Shown piece after piece: positions 36,253-45,089 of a stretch of 64,000 bases of DNA. The stretch's first letter is position 1. Each line of letters begins with the position of its first letter. The notes beneath the pieces are model-generated. The model saw only the letters and a program-made list of their open reading frames with translations. It was not told the origin of the DNA and did not search any database. This DNA comes from Gymnodinialimonas ulvae (GTDB lineage Bacteria > Pseudomonadota > Alphaproteobacteria > Rhodobacterales > Rhodobacteraceae): the NCBI RefSeq assembly GCF_037543845.1, contig NZ_JBBIFX010000001.1, positions 124,001 to 188,000 on the forward strand, written 5' to 3'. Made by a program: the position numbers and the translations under genes.

Positions 36253-37253
36253 CGCAAGCCGCAACGATCCTGGGCTGTGCCGGACCGACCCTGTTGCCGG
36301 AGGAGAAACGCTTCTTCTCCGAAGCGCAGCCGTGGGGCTTTATCCTGTTCACACGAAACATCAACGACCCCGCGCAAATCACTGCTTTGACTTCAGAATT
36401 GCGCAATGCGGTGGGGTGGGCGGCCCCCGTCCTGATCGACCAGGAGGGCGGGCGCGTGCAGCGCATGCGCGGGCCCTATTGGCGCGACTGGCACCCGCCG
36501 CTTGATATGGTGGCAAAGGCGTCCGATCCGGCGCGCGCGCTCTACCTGCGCTATCGCCTGATCGCCGAAGAATTGCGCGCCGTCGGCATTGACGTGCAAT
36601 GCGGCCCGACCGCTGATGTCGCGCGCGATGCCACCCATGCCTTCCTGCAAAACCGCCTCTACGGCTTCGATCCGGACACCGTGATCGACCTGTCGAACGC
36701 GGTAGCCGAGGGCCTGACCGACGGTGGCATCCACCCGGTCGTCAAACATATCCCCGGCCATGGCGCGGCGACCGTCGACAGCCACCATGATCTGCCCCGC
36801 GTCAGCCTGGATCGCGACACGCTCGACGAGACGGATTTTGCCGTGTTCGAGCAGATGGATCACATCATGATGGGGATGACGGCCCATGTCGTTTTCGAAG
36901 AAATCGACCCCGAATTGCCCGCGACCTTGTCACCGAAGGTGATGAAAGTGATCCGTGAAGACATTGATTTCGATGGTCTTTTGATGACGGACGACCTGTC
37001 GATGGGCGCGCTTCCCGGCACAATTGGCGAGCGGGCCGCCGCCGCGCGCAAGGCCGGGTGCGACATGATCCTGCACTGCAATGGCGATCGCGCCGAGATG
37101 GAGCAGGTTTTGGAAAACTGCGGTCGGCTCAGCGGCGCCGCGCAGGCGCGCGCCGACACCGTGATTGCCCGCCGACCCGAGGTGCAACCGCTTGACATCC
37201 AAGCCGCCGAGGCGGACCTTTCAGCCCTTCTGGGCGGAGAGGTTTATGTCTGA
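36249..37253 (+). CDS. nagZ: Beta-N-acetylhexosaminidase NagZ
   Basis: A 334-aa GH3 enzyme of cell-wall recycling that removes GlcNAc from GlcNAc-anhydromuropeptides. It has LIDQEGGRVQRM, the catalytic loop VVKHIPGHGAATVDSHHDLP and the nucleophile aspartate in LLMTDDLSMGAL. The GTG start at 36249 shares GTGA with the SPOR gene stop; a longer frame starting at 36060 lies wholly within that gene. It overlaps scpA by 8 bp. Confidence 0.92.
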   Translation: MTQAATILGCAGPTLLPEEKRFFSEAQPWGFILFTRNINDPAQITALTSELRNAVGWAAPVLIDQEGGRVQRMRGPYWRDWHPPLDMVAKASDPARALYLRYRLIAEELRAVGIDVQCGPTADVARDATHAFLQNRLYGFDPDTVIDLSNAVAEGLTDGGIHPVVKHIPGHGAATVDSHHDLPRVSLDRDTLDETDFAVFEQMDHIMMGMTAHVVFEEIDPELPATLSPKVMKVIREDIDFDGLLMTDDLSMGALPGTIGERAAAARKAGCDMILHCNGDRAEMEQVLENCGRLSGAAQARADTVIARRPEVQPLDIQAAEADLSALLGGEVYV

Positions 37254-38040
37254 AGCCGGGCAAACCGCAAACAGCGACAATTGGGATCAGGTGAGCGCGC
37301 GGCGAGAGGCCGAGGCGCTGATTGTCGATGTGGATGGCTTCGAGGGTCCGCTTGACCTGCTGCTCACGCTCAGCCGCACGCAGAAGGTGGATCTGCGCAA
37401 GATCTCGATCCTCGCGCTCACGGAGCAATACCTGGCGTTTATCGAACAGGCCCGCCAATTGCGCATTGAACTGGCCGCCGATTACCTTGTGATGGCGGCT
37501 TGGCTTGCGTTCCTGAAGTCGAAGTTGCTGTTGCCGCCGGAACCGGGTGAAGAAGGGCCGTCAGGCGAAGATCTCGCAGCGCATCTCGCCTTCCAACTCG
37601 AACGGCTGGCCGCGATGCGCGAATGTGCCGCCAAGTTGATGGCGCGCGACCGCCTTGGTCGCGACCGTTTCGTGCGCGGCGCCCCGCAAGCGATGACCAC
37701 CAGCCGCAAGATCACATATACCGCCGGCCTTCTCGACCTCATGCAGGCCTATGCCCGCATCCGCACGAAGGACGATTTCCGCCCCTATGTGATGGACCGC
37801 GAGAAGGTTCTGACGATGGAGGAGGCGCTTGATCGGCTGCGCGGCATGGTCGGCTACATGGGCGAATGGGCCGATCTGATGTCATATTTGCCCGAGGGCT
37901 GGACGGGCGACGCGAAATCTCGCCGCTCGGCCACGGCGGCCAATTTTGCGGCCGCATTGGAGTTGACGAAGGCCGGAAAGGTTGAGATCCGCCAATCCGA
38001 TACGTTTGAGCCGATCCAAATGCGCCGGAAGGACACATGA
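37246..38040 (+). CDS. scpA: Segregation and condensation protein A
   Basis: A 264-aa kleisin subunit of the SMC-ScpAB condensin. FEGPLDLLLTLSRTQKVDL near the N-terminus and DYLVMAAWLAFLKSKLLLP are diagnostic. The start at 37246 has GGAGAGG 4 nt upstream. Coupled to scpB by ATGA. Confidence 0.93.
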   Translation: MSEAGQTANSDNWDQVSARREAEALIVDVDGFEGPLDLLLTLSRTQKVDLRKISILALTEQYLAFIEQARQLRIELAADYLVMAAWLAFLKSKLLLPPEPGEEGPSGEDLAAHLAFQLERLAAMRECAAKLMARDRLGRDRFVRGAPQAMTTSRKITYTAGLLDLMQAYARIRTKDDFRPYVMDREKVLTMEEALDRLRGMVGYMGEWADLMSYLPEGWTGDAKSRRSATAANFAAALELTKAGKVEIRQSDTFEPIQMRRKDT

Positions 38041-38735
38041 CAGACAACGCGCCCGACAAGACCGAAGACAGCCTGTTCCGCGCACCGCCCCTGGCTGAGC
38101 AGGAGCGCATGATCGAGGCGTTGCTGTTTGCCTCCGCCGAGCCGGTCAGCTTGCCCGAGATGGAGGCGCGCATGCCGCACGGCTCCGATCCGGCCGAAGC
38201 CATGGTCCTACTGCGTAAACGCTACGAAGGGCGCGGGGTGCAGGTCGCCAAAATCGGCGATGCCTACGCCTTTCGCACCGCTGCCGATCTGGGGTTCCTC
38301 ATGGCGCGTGAGCAGGTCGAACAGCGCAAGCTCAGCCGCGCCGCCGTCGAAACACTGGCCATCGTTGCCTATCACCAACCCGTCACCCGCGCCGAGATCG
38401 AAGAGATCCGCGGCGTGTCCGTCAGCCGCGGCACCGTCGATCAATTGATCGAGCTGGGGTGGATCAAATTCGGCCGCCGCCGCATGACGCCGGGCCGCCC
38501 GGTCACCTATGTCGTGACGCCCGAATTCCTCGACCACTTCGGGCTGGAAAACGCGCGCGATCTGCCGGGCCTCAAGGAATTGCGTGACGCGGGCCTTTTG
38601 GAAAGCCGCCCCCCCGATGCCGAAGGCGAAGACGGTACCGATCCGTCACGCGACCTCGACACCGATGACATGTTCGACGACGACGCCGAGGCGGCGCTGG
38701 ACGATGGGCTGATCCACGACGACGACGCGCCTTAA
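38037..38735 (+). CDS. scpB: Segregation and condensation protein B
   Basis: A 232-aa winged-helix partner of ScpA. EALLFASAEPVSLPEMEARM, RAAVETLAIVAYHQPVTRAEIEEIRGV and GRPVTYVVTPEFLDHFGL are family hallmarks. An acidic C-terminal tail (about 195-232) is present. Last gene of the run; a small basic protein follows after about 96 bp. Confidence 0.93.
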   Translation: MTDNAPDKTEDSLFRAPPLAEQERMIEALLFASAEPVSLPEMEARMPHGSDPAEAMVLLRKRYEGRGVQVAKIGDAYAFRTAADLGFLMAREQVEQRKLSRAAVETLAIVAYHQPVTRAEIEEIRGVSVSRGTVDQLIELGWIKFGRRRMTPGRPVTYVVTPEFLDHFGLENARDLPGLKELRDAGLLESRPPDAEGEDGTDPSRDLDTDDMFDDDAEAALDDGLIHDDDAP

Positions 38736-38831
38736 GCCTTCTTTCATTCCCCGTTCGTTTTGCCAAAATTGTGCCCAAATGGTCGTATAATGGAGCGAAC
38801 GGAAACAATTCGAACTGGGAAAGGGCACAAG

Positions 38832-39032
38832 ATGGACCGTATATTGAACATGATCGTCCGCCGTGTGGTGGGGCGGGTGATTGGCCGCGTGGTGAACCGG
38901 GGCGTGGACGCTGGCATCGACGCGGCGACACGGCGCGGCGGTCCCCCGTCGCAGGGTCAGGCGGCGGGGCAGGCGGCGGCGCGTACCACCAAGGGGGCCT
39001 TGCGCATGGCGCGGCGGATTGGCCGGTTCTAG
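38832..39032 (+). CDS. Small basic hypothetical protein
   Basis: A 66-aa Arg-rich protein starting MDRILNMIVRRVVGRVIGRVV, an amphipathic, strongly basic N-terminal helix followed by a Gly/Gln/Ala-rich middle. AAGGG precedes the ATG at 38832. I know similar small proteins in Rhodobacteraceae genomes but no function. It may bind membrane or nucleic acid. Confidence 0.5.
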   Translation: MDRILNMIVRRVVGRVIGRVVNRGVDAGIDAATRRGGPPSQGQAAGQAAARTTKGALRMARRIGRF

Positions 39033-39115
39033 GCCCAAAGGTTAATTCCTCTCTTGGGTCCACCGCCAAAGCGCGGCAATGTGGGGGTGCTGCAATTCAC
39101 AGGACACCACGCCCC

Positions 39116-40156
39116 ATGTATCTTACCCGTTTCATCCTCAGCGCGGGGGCTTTGAGCCTCGCATCCGGTATGGCTGAGGCGCAATCCTATTCCTGTCCCG
39201 ATTTCCGGGGCGCGGATGTGCGGATCACGTTGATCGAAGGCACCGACGCCGCCGTGGCGGAATTCATCGTACGGGCCGACAACCCCACCGGCGGGGCCGA
39301 TCCCGTGACACTGCGCGAAGTGCGCGGCAGCGATGGGATCGCTTATGCGGGCGGGGATCTTTTGCTGCGTGGCAGCAAAGAGCTGCCGGAGTTGACCGCG
39401 GGCGATTTGGCTGTGACCTGCACCCTCGAAGGAGCGCAGACGGAACCCGCTCCCGCCGCGCAACCAGTCGAAACCCTAGAAGAGAACGAGGCTTCCGAAG
39501 CCCCGTCCGCCCCCCCGGCTGATACCCCCGCCGAGGACGTGACAGAAGGGGTGACCCCTGATCCCGTCGCGGACCCGGTCGCAGAAACAGCGCCCGACGC
39601 GCCCGAAGGCACCATCCCCGCGCTCTCTCTGGGTGGCAATCTGCGCGCCGGGCCCGGCACCGAATTCGAAGATGTCGGGGGGCTCGACGCGGGTACGGCG
39701 ATCGCCCTGCAGTCGGACACCGGCGTGGCGTTCAACGGCTACAATTGGTGGCAGATCGTGCTTCCCAGCGGTGAAATCGCCTTCCAATGGGGCGGCGTCA
39801 TCTGCGTGCCCGATGGCGGTGTCGCGGGGGTCGTCGCGGATGCGGATCTGTGCACACCCAACGCCCCCGCCGCCACGGCAGAGACCGCCCCCGCACCGCA
39901 AATCGTTAACAGCAACGGCATTCCCGCCCTCTCGCTTGGCGGCAACCTGCGCTCTGGCCCCGGTACGGCCTTTCCGGATATCGGCGATGCGGCGGCGGGC
40001 ACCGAAATCACCCTCATCACCGACAGCGGCATCCCCTTCAACGGCTACAATTGGTGGGAAGTCGGGCTTCCGAATGGCGAGACGGCCTTTCATTGGGGCG
40101 GCGTGATTTGCGCACCGTCCGGCGGTGTGGCGGGCATTTTGGAAAGCTGCGAATAA
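39116..40156 (+). CDS. Exported protein with two SH3-type repeats
   Basis: A 346-aa periplasmic protein. Signal peptide to about residue 22 (SASGMAEA type end), an N-terminal beta domain of about 90 residues, a Pro/Glu/Ala-rich linker, then two tandem bacterial SH3-like modules at about 165-235 and 260-340. Each begins IPALSLGGNLRxGPGT and ends with FNGYNWW...WGGVICxP. SH3 modules of this type often bind cell wall. Related to the single module in the gene at 40597. Confidence 0.8.
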   Translation: MYLTRFILSAGALSLASGMAEAQSYSCPDFRGADVRITLIEGTDAAVAEFIVRADNPTGGADPVTLREVRGSDGIAYAGGDLLLRGSKELPELTAGDLAVTCTLEGAQTEPAPAAQPVETLEENEASEAPSAPPADTPAEDVTEGVTPDPVADPVAETAPDAPEGTIPALSLGGNLRAGPGTEFEDVGGLDAGTAIALQSDTGVAFNGYNWWQIVLPSGEIAFQWGGVICVPDGGVAGVVADADLCTPNAPAATAETAPAPQIVNSNGIPALSLGGNLRSGPGTAFPDIGDAAAGTEITLITDSGIPFNGYNWWEVGLPNGETAFHWGGVICAPSGGVAGILESCE

Positions 40157-40296
40157 CGCGGCCCCCCATTCGCGGTTGCAGAGGGGCCACAGGTCACGCC
40201 CCTGTGCCACAATCTGGGCACCTGCGCCCAGATTTCGCCACATTTGCTCGCCAATCCTTTCTCAAGATCAAAAAAAACAGATCATGAGGCAGTATT

Positions 40297-40491
40297 ATGG
40301 AGCGGATCGTTAGCAGCGTTTTGCGCTTTTTTTCCGCGGTGGATGCACCGCGTACGGATATCCACGTTAACCGGATCGCGATGGGCAGCAGCCATGATCG
40401 CGCGTTGGCGGCGTTCAAGGCCGATCAGGCTCGCATCGCCAGCAAGCAGGATGGTGCGACTTTCGTCACCAAGCGGACGGCGCAGAAGTAA
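40297..40491 (+). CDS. Small hypothetical protein
   Basis: A 64-aa protein with GAGG upstream of the ATG at 40297 and a strong terminator immediately after its stop, which together support expression. It has a hydrophobic start (IVSSVLRFFSAV) and a charged remainder rich in Ala/Lys/Arg. No family recognised. Confidence 0.5.
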   Translation: MERIVSSVLRFFSAVDAPRTDIHVNRIAMGSSHDRALAAFKADQARIASKQDGATFVTKRTAQK

Positions 40492-40512
40492 CTGCGACCT
40501 ACGGAAATCCTT

Positions 40513-40539
40513 AAGGGCGCCCTTTGTGGCGCCTTTTTT
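40513..40539 (+). terminator. Rho-independent terminator
   Basis: AAGGGCGCC and GGCGCCTT arms around CTTTGT, followed by a TTTTTT run. It ends the transcript of the 64-aa gene. Confidence 0.8.
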
Positions 40540-40596
40540 ATTTGCCAGCCGCCCCGATACAAGCAACCTTAACGCCGGTAACACTTGGGGAAGCCT

Positions 40597-41211
40597 ATGC
40601 ATTTCAAATCCTTACTGGTCGCCGCGGCGGCTCTGACCGCCCTGCCGTTCGCTGCGCAGGCCAACGTCAATTATCAATGTTCCTCCAATGTCGCGAGCGA
40701 ACAGATCACCGCGACGCTGTTCGATGAAGAAGATGTGGTGGTCGTCTATTACGTGCAGGCCGCGACCGGGCTTGTGACCAATGAGATCCTCATGCGGCCC
40801 GCGCCTTCAGGAAGCGGGTTCCGCTATACCGGGCAGGGCCTTGATTTCATCGGGCGCGGCGACGAGGCGACCTTCACCGATGGCTCTGCATCGGTGTCGT
40901 GTTACGTGTCTTCCGTGGATGTCCCGGGCGGCGGGCAAGCGGGCGGCGGCGGCTATGATCCTCAGGTCGGGCCGTTTGCGGGCTTTTCCTTCGGCGGCAA
41001 TTTGCGCGACGGGCCGGGAACAAACTTCCGCGATGTAGGCTCCACCTTCGAGGGTCAGCCACTGACCCTGCTCACCGACACCGGTCTCTTTTTCAACGGG
41101 TATTCGTGGTGGGTTGTGGTGCTGCAAAATGGGCAGCAGGCCTACCAATGGGGCGGCATCATCTGCGCGCCGGGCTATCAGCTTTCGGGTGTGTTCAACG
41201 AGGGCTGTTGA
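40597..41211 (+). CDS. Exported MliC-SH3 fusion (putative lysozyme inhibitor)
   Basis: A 204-aa protein. Signal peptide ending AAQA. Residues about 21-110 match the MliC fold (membrane-bound inhibitor of C-type lysozyme): VNYQCSSNV, then GFRYTGQGLDFIGRGDEATF and a final VSCYV cysteine. After a Gly-rich linker comes one SH3 module (FGGNLRDGPGTNF ... FNGYSWW ... WGGIICAP) like those at 39116. An ATG at 40597 is used rather than a TTG 12 bp upstream. Likely periplasmic; lysozyme inhibition is inferred from the fold. Confidence 0.75.
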   Translation: MHFKSLLVAAAALTALPFAAQANVNYQCSSNVASEQITATLFDEEDVVVVYYVQAATGLVTNEILMRPAPSGSGFRYTGQGLDFIGRGDEATFTDGSASVSCYVSSVDVPGGGQAGGGGYDPQVGPFAGFSFGGNLRDGPGTNFRDVGSTFEGQPLTLLTDTGLFFNGYSWWVVVLQNGQQAYQWGGIICAPGYQLSGVFNEGC

Positions 41212-41230
41212 TTGGCGTTTGAAAGGTTGG

Positions 41231-41304
41231 TTTTCAGTTAATACAAACTGAAAATACTTGGAAATCAATTTGTTAAGGCAGGGTAGCTCGCGTGCTACCC
41301 TGCC
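41231..41304 (+). repeat. Two consecutive perfect hairpins downstream of the MliC-SH3 gene
   Basis: Hairpin 1 pairs TTTTCAGTT (41231-41239) with AACTGAAAA (41246-41254). Hairpin 2 pairs GGCAGGGTAGC (41277-41287) with GCTACCCTGCC (41294-41304), an 11-bp perfect stem. Neither has a long U tract; they may stabilise the mRNA 3' end or cooperate with the terminator that follows. Confidence 0.6.
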
Positions 41305-41315
41305 ACGTTTCGAAT

Positions 41316-41347
41316 AGAAAAGGGCGCCCCGCAAGGCGCCCTTTTCT
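41316..41347. terminator. Bidirectional terminator between MliC-SH3 gene and glnA
   Basis: A 13-bp perfect stem (AGAAAAGGGCGCC with GGCGCCCTTTTCT) around CCGCAA. A-rich and T-rich flanks make it work on either strand, closing the convergent transcripts. Confidence 0.85.
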
Positions 41348-41364
41348 GTTTCTCACGGCTGCGA

Positions 41365-42771
41365 TCAGCAGCTGTAGTACATCTTGTATTCCATCGGGTG
41401 CGGCGTGTGCTCGTAGGCGTAAACCTCTTCCCACTTCAGGGCCGCGTAGCCGTCGATCTGGTCCTTCGTGAACACGTCGCCCTTCAGCAGGAACTCGTGA
41501 TCGGCTTCCAGCTCGTCAAGCGCTTCGCGCAGACTTGCGCAAACGGTCGGGATACCGGCCAGCTCTTCAGGCGGCAGATCGTAGAGGTCCTTGTCGGACG
41601 GATCGCCGGGGTTGATCTTGTTCTGGATGCCGTCGAGGCCAGCCATCAGAAGGGCCGCGAAGCACAGGTAGGGGTTCGCCGCCGGATCGGGGAAACGGGC
41701 CTCCACGCGCTTGGCCTTCGGGCTTTCCGTCCACGGGATCCGCACGCAACCCGAGCGGTTGCGGGCCGAATAGGCGCGCAGAACGGGCGCCTCAAAGCCC
41801 GGGATCAGGCGCTTGTAGGAGTTGGTCGAGGGGTTCGTGAACGCGTTGAGCGCCTTGGCGTGCTTGAGAATGCCACCAATGAACCACAGCGCCTCGTCCG
41901 ACAGATCGGCGTATTTGTCGCCCGCGAAAAGCGGCTTGCCGTCCTTCCAGATCGACATGTTCACATGCATGCCAGTGCCGTTGTCGCCCGCGATGGGCTT
42001 GGGCATGAACGTCGCCGACTTGCCGTATGCGTGGGCCACGTTGTGGATGATGTACTTGTACTTCTGAAGCTCGTCAGCCTGTTTGGTGAGGCTGTCGAAG
42101 ATCAGGCCAAGCTCGTGCTGGCACGATGCCACTTCGTGGTGGTGCTTGTCGACCTTCATACCGATGCGCTTCATCGTCGAGAGCATCTCCGAGCGCAGGT
42201 CCTGACCTGCGTCGATCGGGTTCACGGGGAAGTAGCCGCCCTTGACGCCCGGACGGTGGCCCATGTTGCCCATCTCGTACTCGGTGTCGCCGTTCCAGGA
42301 CGCGTCCTGGGCATCGACCTCGTAGGAGACCTTGTTGATTTCGACCGACATGCGCACATCGTCGAAGACGAAGAATTCCGCTTCGGGGCCACAGAAGAAC
42401 TTGTCGCCGATACCGGATGAAATCAGATAAGCCTCTGCTTTCTCGGCGGTGCCGCGCGGATCGCGCTCATAGGCTTCGCCGGTGTCAGGCTCGACGATGG
42501 AGCAATGCAGGCAGATCGTCTTTTCGGCGTAGAACGGATCGACATAGGCGCTGCTGGTGTCGGGCATCAGCTTCATGTCGGAAGCCTCGATCCCTTTCCA
42601 ACCGGCGATGGAGGAGCCGTCGAACATAAAGCCTTCTTCGAGGAAGTCCTCGTCAACCTGGTCCGACATAACGGTGACATGCTGCAGCTTGCCGCGCGGA
42701 TCGGTGAAGCGGATATCAACGTAATCCGCATCCTCGTCCTTCACCATCTTCAGAAAATCTGCTGTGCTCAT
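41365..42771 (-). CDS. glnA: Glutamine synthetase type I
   Basis: A 468-aa GSI-beta enzyme (glutamate + ammonia + ATP to glutamine). MFDGSSIAGW near residue 55, the PKPIAGDNGTGMH metal loop, and the adenylylation tyrosine in DKDLYDLPPEEL near residue 398. It lies 56 bp downstream of glnB, the standard glnBA order, so it is probably controlled by nitrogen status and by covalent adenylylation. Confidence 0.97.
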   Translation of the reverse strand: MSTADFLKMVKDEDADYVDIRFTDPRGKLQHVTVMSDQVDEDFLEEGFMFDGSSIAGWKGIEASDMKLMPDTSSAYVDPFYAEKTICLHCSIVEPDTGEAYERDPRGTAEKAEAYLISSGIGDKFFCGPEAEFFVFDDVRMSVEINKVSYEVDAQDASWNGDTEYEMGNMGHRPGVKGGYFPVNPIDAGQDLRSEMLSTMKRIGMKVDKHHHEVASCQHELGLIFDSLTKQADELQKYKYIIHNVAHAYGKSATFMPKPIAGDNGTGMHVNMSIWKDGKPLFAGDKYADLSDEALWFIGGILKHAKALNAFTNPSTNSYKRLIPGFEAPVLRAYSARNRSGCVRIPWTESPKAKRVEARFPDPAANPYLCFAALLMAGLDGIQNKINPGDPSDKDLYDLPPEELAGIPTVCASLREALDELEADHEFLLKGDVFTKDQIDGYAALKWEEVYAYEHTPHPMEYKMYYSC

Positions 42772-42827
42772 TCTGACCTTCCCTTGAGTTCAAATAGGCC
42801 CCGGTCGGGGGTGTTTCGTTGTTGTGT

Positions 42828-43166
42828 TCAGAGCGCGTCTTCGCCGGTTTCGCCGGTTCGGATGCGAATGGCCTGGCTGATGTCGGAAACAAAGATCTTG
42901 CCGTCGCCGATCTTGTCGGTCTTGGCCGCGTTGATGATGGTCTCGATCGCGGCGTCGGCCTGATCCTCGCTGAGAATGACCTCGATCTTCACCTTGGGCA
43001 GGAAATCGACCACGTATTCGGCACCGCGATAGAGTTCGGTGTGGCCCTTCTGACGCCCGAAGCCTTTGACCTCGGTGACGCTCAATCCCTGCACGCCGAT
43101 TTCCTGGAGAGCTTCTTTCACTTCATCCAGTTTGAACGGTTTGATGATTGCTTCGATCTTTTTCAT
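42828..43166 (-). CDS. glnB: Nitrogen regulatory protein PII
   Basis: A 112-aa PII signal protein. The T-loop holds the uridylylation tyrosine Y51 in ELYRGAEYVVDF, followed by LPKVKIEVIL; the C-terminal signature is AAKTDKIGDGKIFV. It relays glutamine/2-oxoglutarate and ATP/ADP status to glnA modification and NtrBC. GGGGAG precedes the ATG. I found no convincing sigma-54 -24/-12 element upstream. Confidence 0.95.
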   Translation of the reverse strand: MKKIEAIIKPFKLDEVKEALQEIGVQGLSVTEVKGFGRQKGHTELYRGAEYVVDFLPKVKIEVILSEDQADAAIETIINAAKTDKIGDGKIFVSDISQAIRIRTGETGEDAL

Positions 43167-43331
43167 GGGCCGACTCCCCTCGCCATCCTACGGTTGTCCT
43201 GACACCATCTTGCGCGGGGGGCGTCCATGCAGCAGCGTGAGCAATGGCCAAACTTTGAGCAGAATCCGGTTGCGGCGACCACAAATTATGCAAAGCGCCA
43301 AAAAAATGGGCGAAAGTGAATCGGAGGGGCC

Positions 43332-44942
43332 ATGCGCGTTCTGACTGCGCAGCAAATGCGAGACATCGAGTGCGACGCCATCACGTCGGGCCGTCACAGC
43401 GGTCTGGATTTGATGGAGCGTGCCGGGGCGGGCGTGGTGGAGCGGGTTTTGGCGCGCTGGCCGGATCTGGCCGTCGTGCCGCATCGTGCGGTTGTCCTTT
43501 GCGGGCCGGGCAACAACGGGGGCGATGGATATGTGATCGCGCGCCTGCTGTCCGAGCGCGGTTGGGAGGTCGACGTGCATGGCATGGGGCGGGTCGAGAC
43601 GATGCCGCCCGACGCCGCCGAAAGCCGCCGCCGCTGGGAGGCCATCGGGCCGGTCGCGCCGTTGGACTCTGTCGCGGGGGAGGGGGCTGACCTGATCGTG
43701 GACGCCATCTTCGGGACGGGGCTAAGCCGTGGTTTTGCGCCGCTTGATCAGGTCGGCGCTTTGTTCCATGGCCTTTTCGCCGATGGGTTTTGGGGGCACG
43801 GGCAAGAGGTCGCGCCCCATGTCGTGGCAGTCGACATCCCCTCCGGTCTTGATGCCGATAGCGGCAAAGTCCTGTGGGTCGATGCCCAATGGTGCGGCGA
43901 TGTTGCGGCGCATCTGACCGTGACGTTTCATCAGCCCAAGCTTGGCCATGTATTGGCGGACGGCCCGTTTTATTGCGGCGCGCTAGAGGTGGTCGATATC
44001 GGCTTGGCCGATCGGTCCTGCGGTGTGCCATTGGCACGGCTGCCGGATCCCATGCAAGCGGAGCCAAATTTGGGCAAGGGCCACGGCGCGCACAAGTTCG
44101 ACCACGGCCACGCGCTTGTCGTGACTGGTGGAATGGGGCGCACCGGGGCCGCAAGGCTTGCCGCACGCGCCGCGCTCAGGGTCGGGGCGGGATTGGTGAC
44201 CTTGGCTGCACCCGGGCCTGCGATAATGGAGTGCGCGGCGCAGATCACATCGCTGATGTTGCGCCGGTGCGATGGCGCGGAGGGTCTGACGGAAACGCTC
44301 GGGGACCGGCGGATGCGCGCGATATGCCTTGGACCGGGCCTTGGCACAGGAGCGGAAACGCGGGCGCTGGTGCACGCCGCGCTGCGGGTCGGCGCCGATG
44401 TCGGGCGTGGCTTGTCCGTTGTGCTCGATGCCGACGCCCTGTCCTGCTTCGCGGGGGCGGAGGCCGAGGTCATGCCGGAGTTGCGAAGCTGCGCGGTCAT
44501 CACCCCCCATGGCGGAGAATTCGCACGCTTGTTCCCGGATCTGGCAGAGCGATTGGTGGCAAGGGTCAAGACGGGGCCCGCGTTTTCCAAGCTGGACGCC
44601 ACGGTCGCAGCAGCACAGCGCGCGGGATGTGTGGTCGTGCTCAAAGGGCCGGACACAGTCATCGCCAGCCCCGACGGCAGAACCTGCATCCACGCGGCGG
44701 CGTATGACCGCGCCGCGCCGTGGCTTGCGACCGCGGGGTCGGGCGACGTTTTGGCTGGGATCATCACCGGGCTGCTGGCGCGTGGGCTCGACCCGTTTTG
44801 GGCGGCGCAGGCCGGCGTCTACCTGCATGTGGAAGCGGCCCGATTATTTGGACTGGGTCTGATCGCCGAGGATTTGCCGGATCTGCTGCCCGAGGTGTTG
44901 CGAAGAATTCTCCACGGCGAACACGGAAAAACGGCGCCCTGA
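43332..44942 (+). CDS. nnrD/nnrE: Bifunctional NAD(P)H-hydrate epimerase / ADP-dependent dehydratase
   Basis: A 536-aa metabolite-repair fusion. The N-terminal YjeF_N epimerase domain (about 1-215) has LCGPGNNGGDGYVIARLL and FGTGLSRG. The C-terminal ribokinase-like dehydratase domain (about 230-530) has GPGLGTGAE, VLDADAL, TPHGGEFARL and ATAGSGDVLAGIITGLLARG. It repairs hydrated NADH/NADPH. GGAGGGG precedes the ATG. Confidence 0.94.
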   Translation: MRVLTAQQMRDIECDAITSGRHSGLDLMERAGAGVVERVLARWPDLAVVPHRAVVLCGPGNNGGDGYVIARLLSERGWEVDVHGMGRVETMPPDAAESRRRWEAIGPVAPLDSVAGEGADLIVDAIFGTGLSRGFAPLDQVGALFHGLFADGFWGHGQEVAPHVVAVDIPSGLDADSGKVLWVDAQWCGDVAAHLTVTFHQPKLGHVLADGPFYCGALEVVDIGLADRSCGVPLARLPDPMQAEPNLGKGHGAHKFDHGHALVVTGGMGRTGAARLAARAALRVGAGLVTLAAPGPAIMECAAQITSLMLRRCDGAEGLTETLGDRRMRAICLGPGLGTGAETRALVHAALRVGADVGRGLSVVLDADALSCFAGAEAEVMPELRSCAVITPHGGEFARLFPDLAERLVARVKTGPAFSKLDATVAAAQRAGCVVVLKGPDTVIASPDGRTCIHAAAYDRAAPWLATAGSGDVLAGIITGLLARGLDPFWAAQAGVYLHVEAARLFGLGLIAEDLPDLLPEVLRRILHGEHGKTAP

Positions 44943-44957
44943 GTAGGGGCGCCGTTT
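44929..44957 (+). terminator. Hairpin terminator straddling the nnrDE stop codon
   Basis: AAACGGCGCCC (44929-44939) pairs with GGGCGCCGTTT (44947-44957); the TGA stop is in the loop. Same GGCGCC-cored design as the terminators at 40513 and 41316. Confidence 0.65.
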
Positions 44958-45089
44958 CCAGTTCCGTGGAATGTGGGCGGTCTGCAACGCCCGAACCACG
45001 GTTGAGCGCATCGGGGCGCTCCATCCTCTGCGGCGGTCTGTGTCCCGCCGATGCATCCCCACACGCAAACACCGTGCAGGTTTACCGGG

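Noticed and set aside
42772..43331. Sigma-54 promoter or NtrC sites in front of glnB
   Set aside because: No TGGCAC-N5-TTGC match with correct spacing was found in the upstream region.
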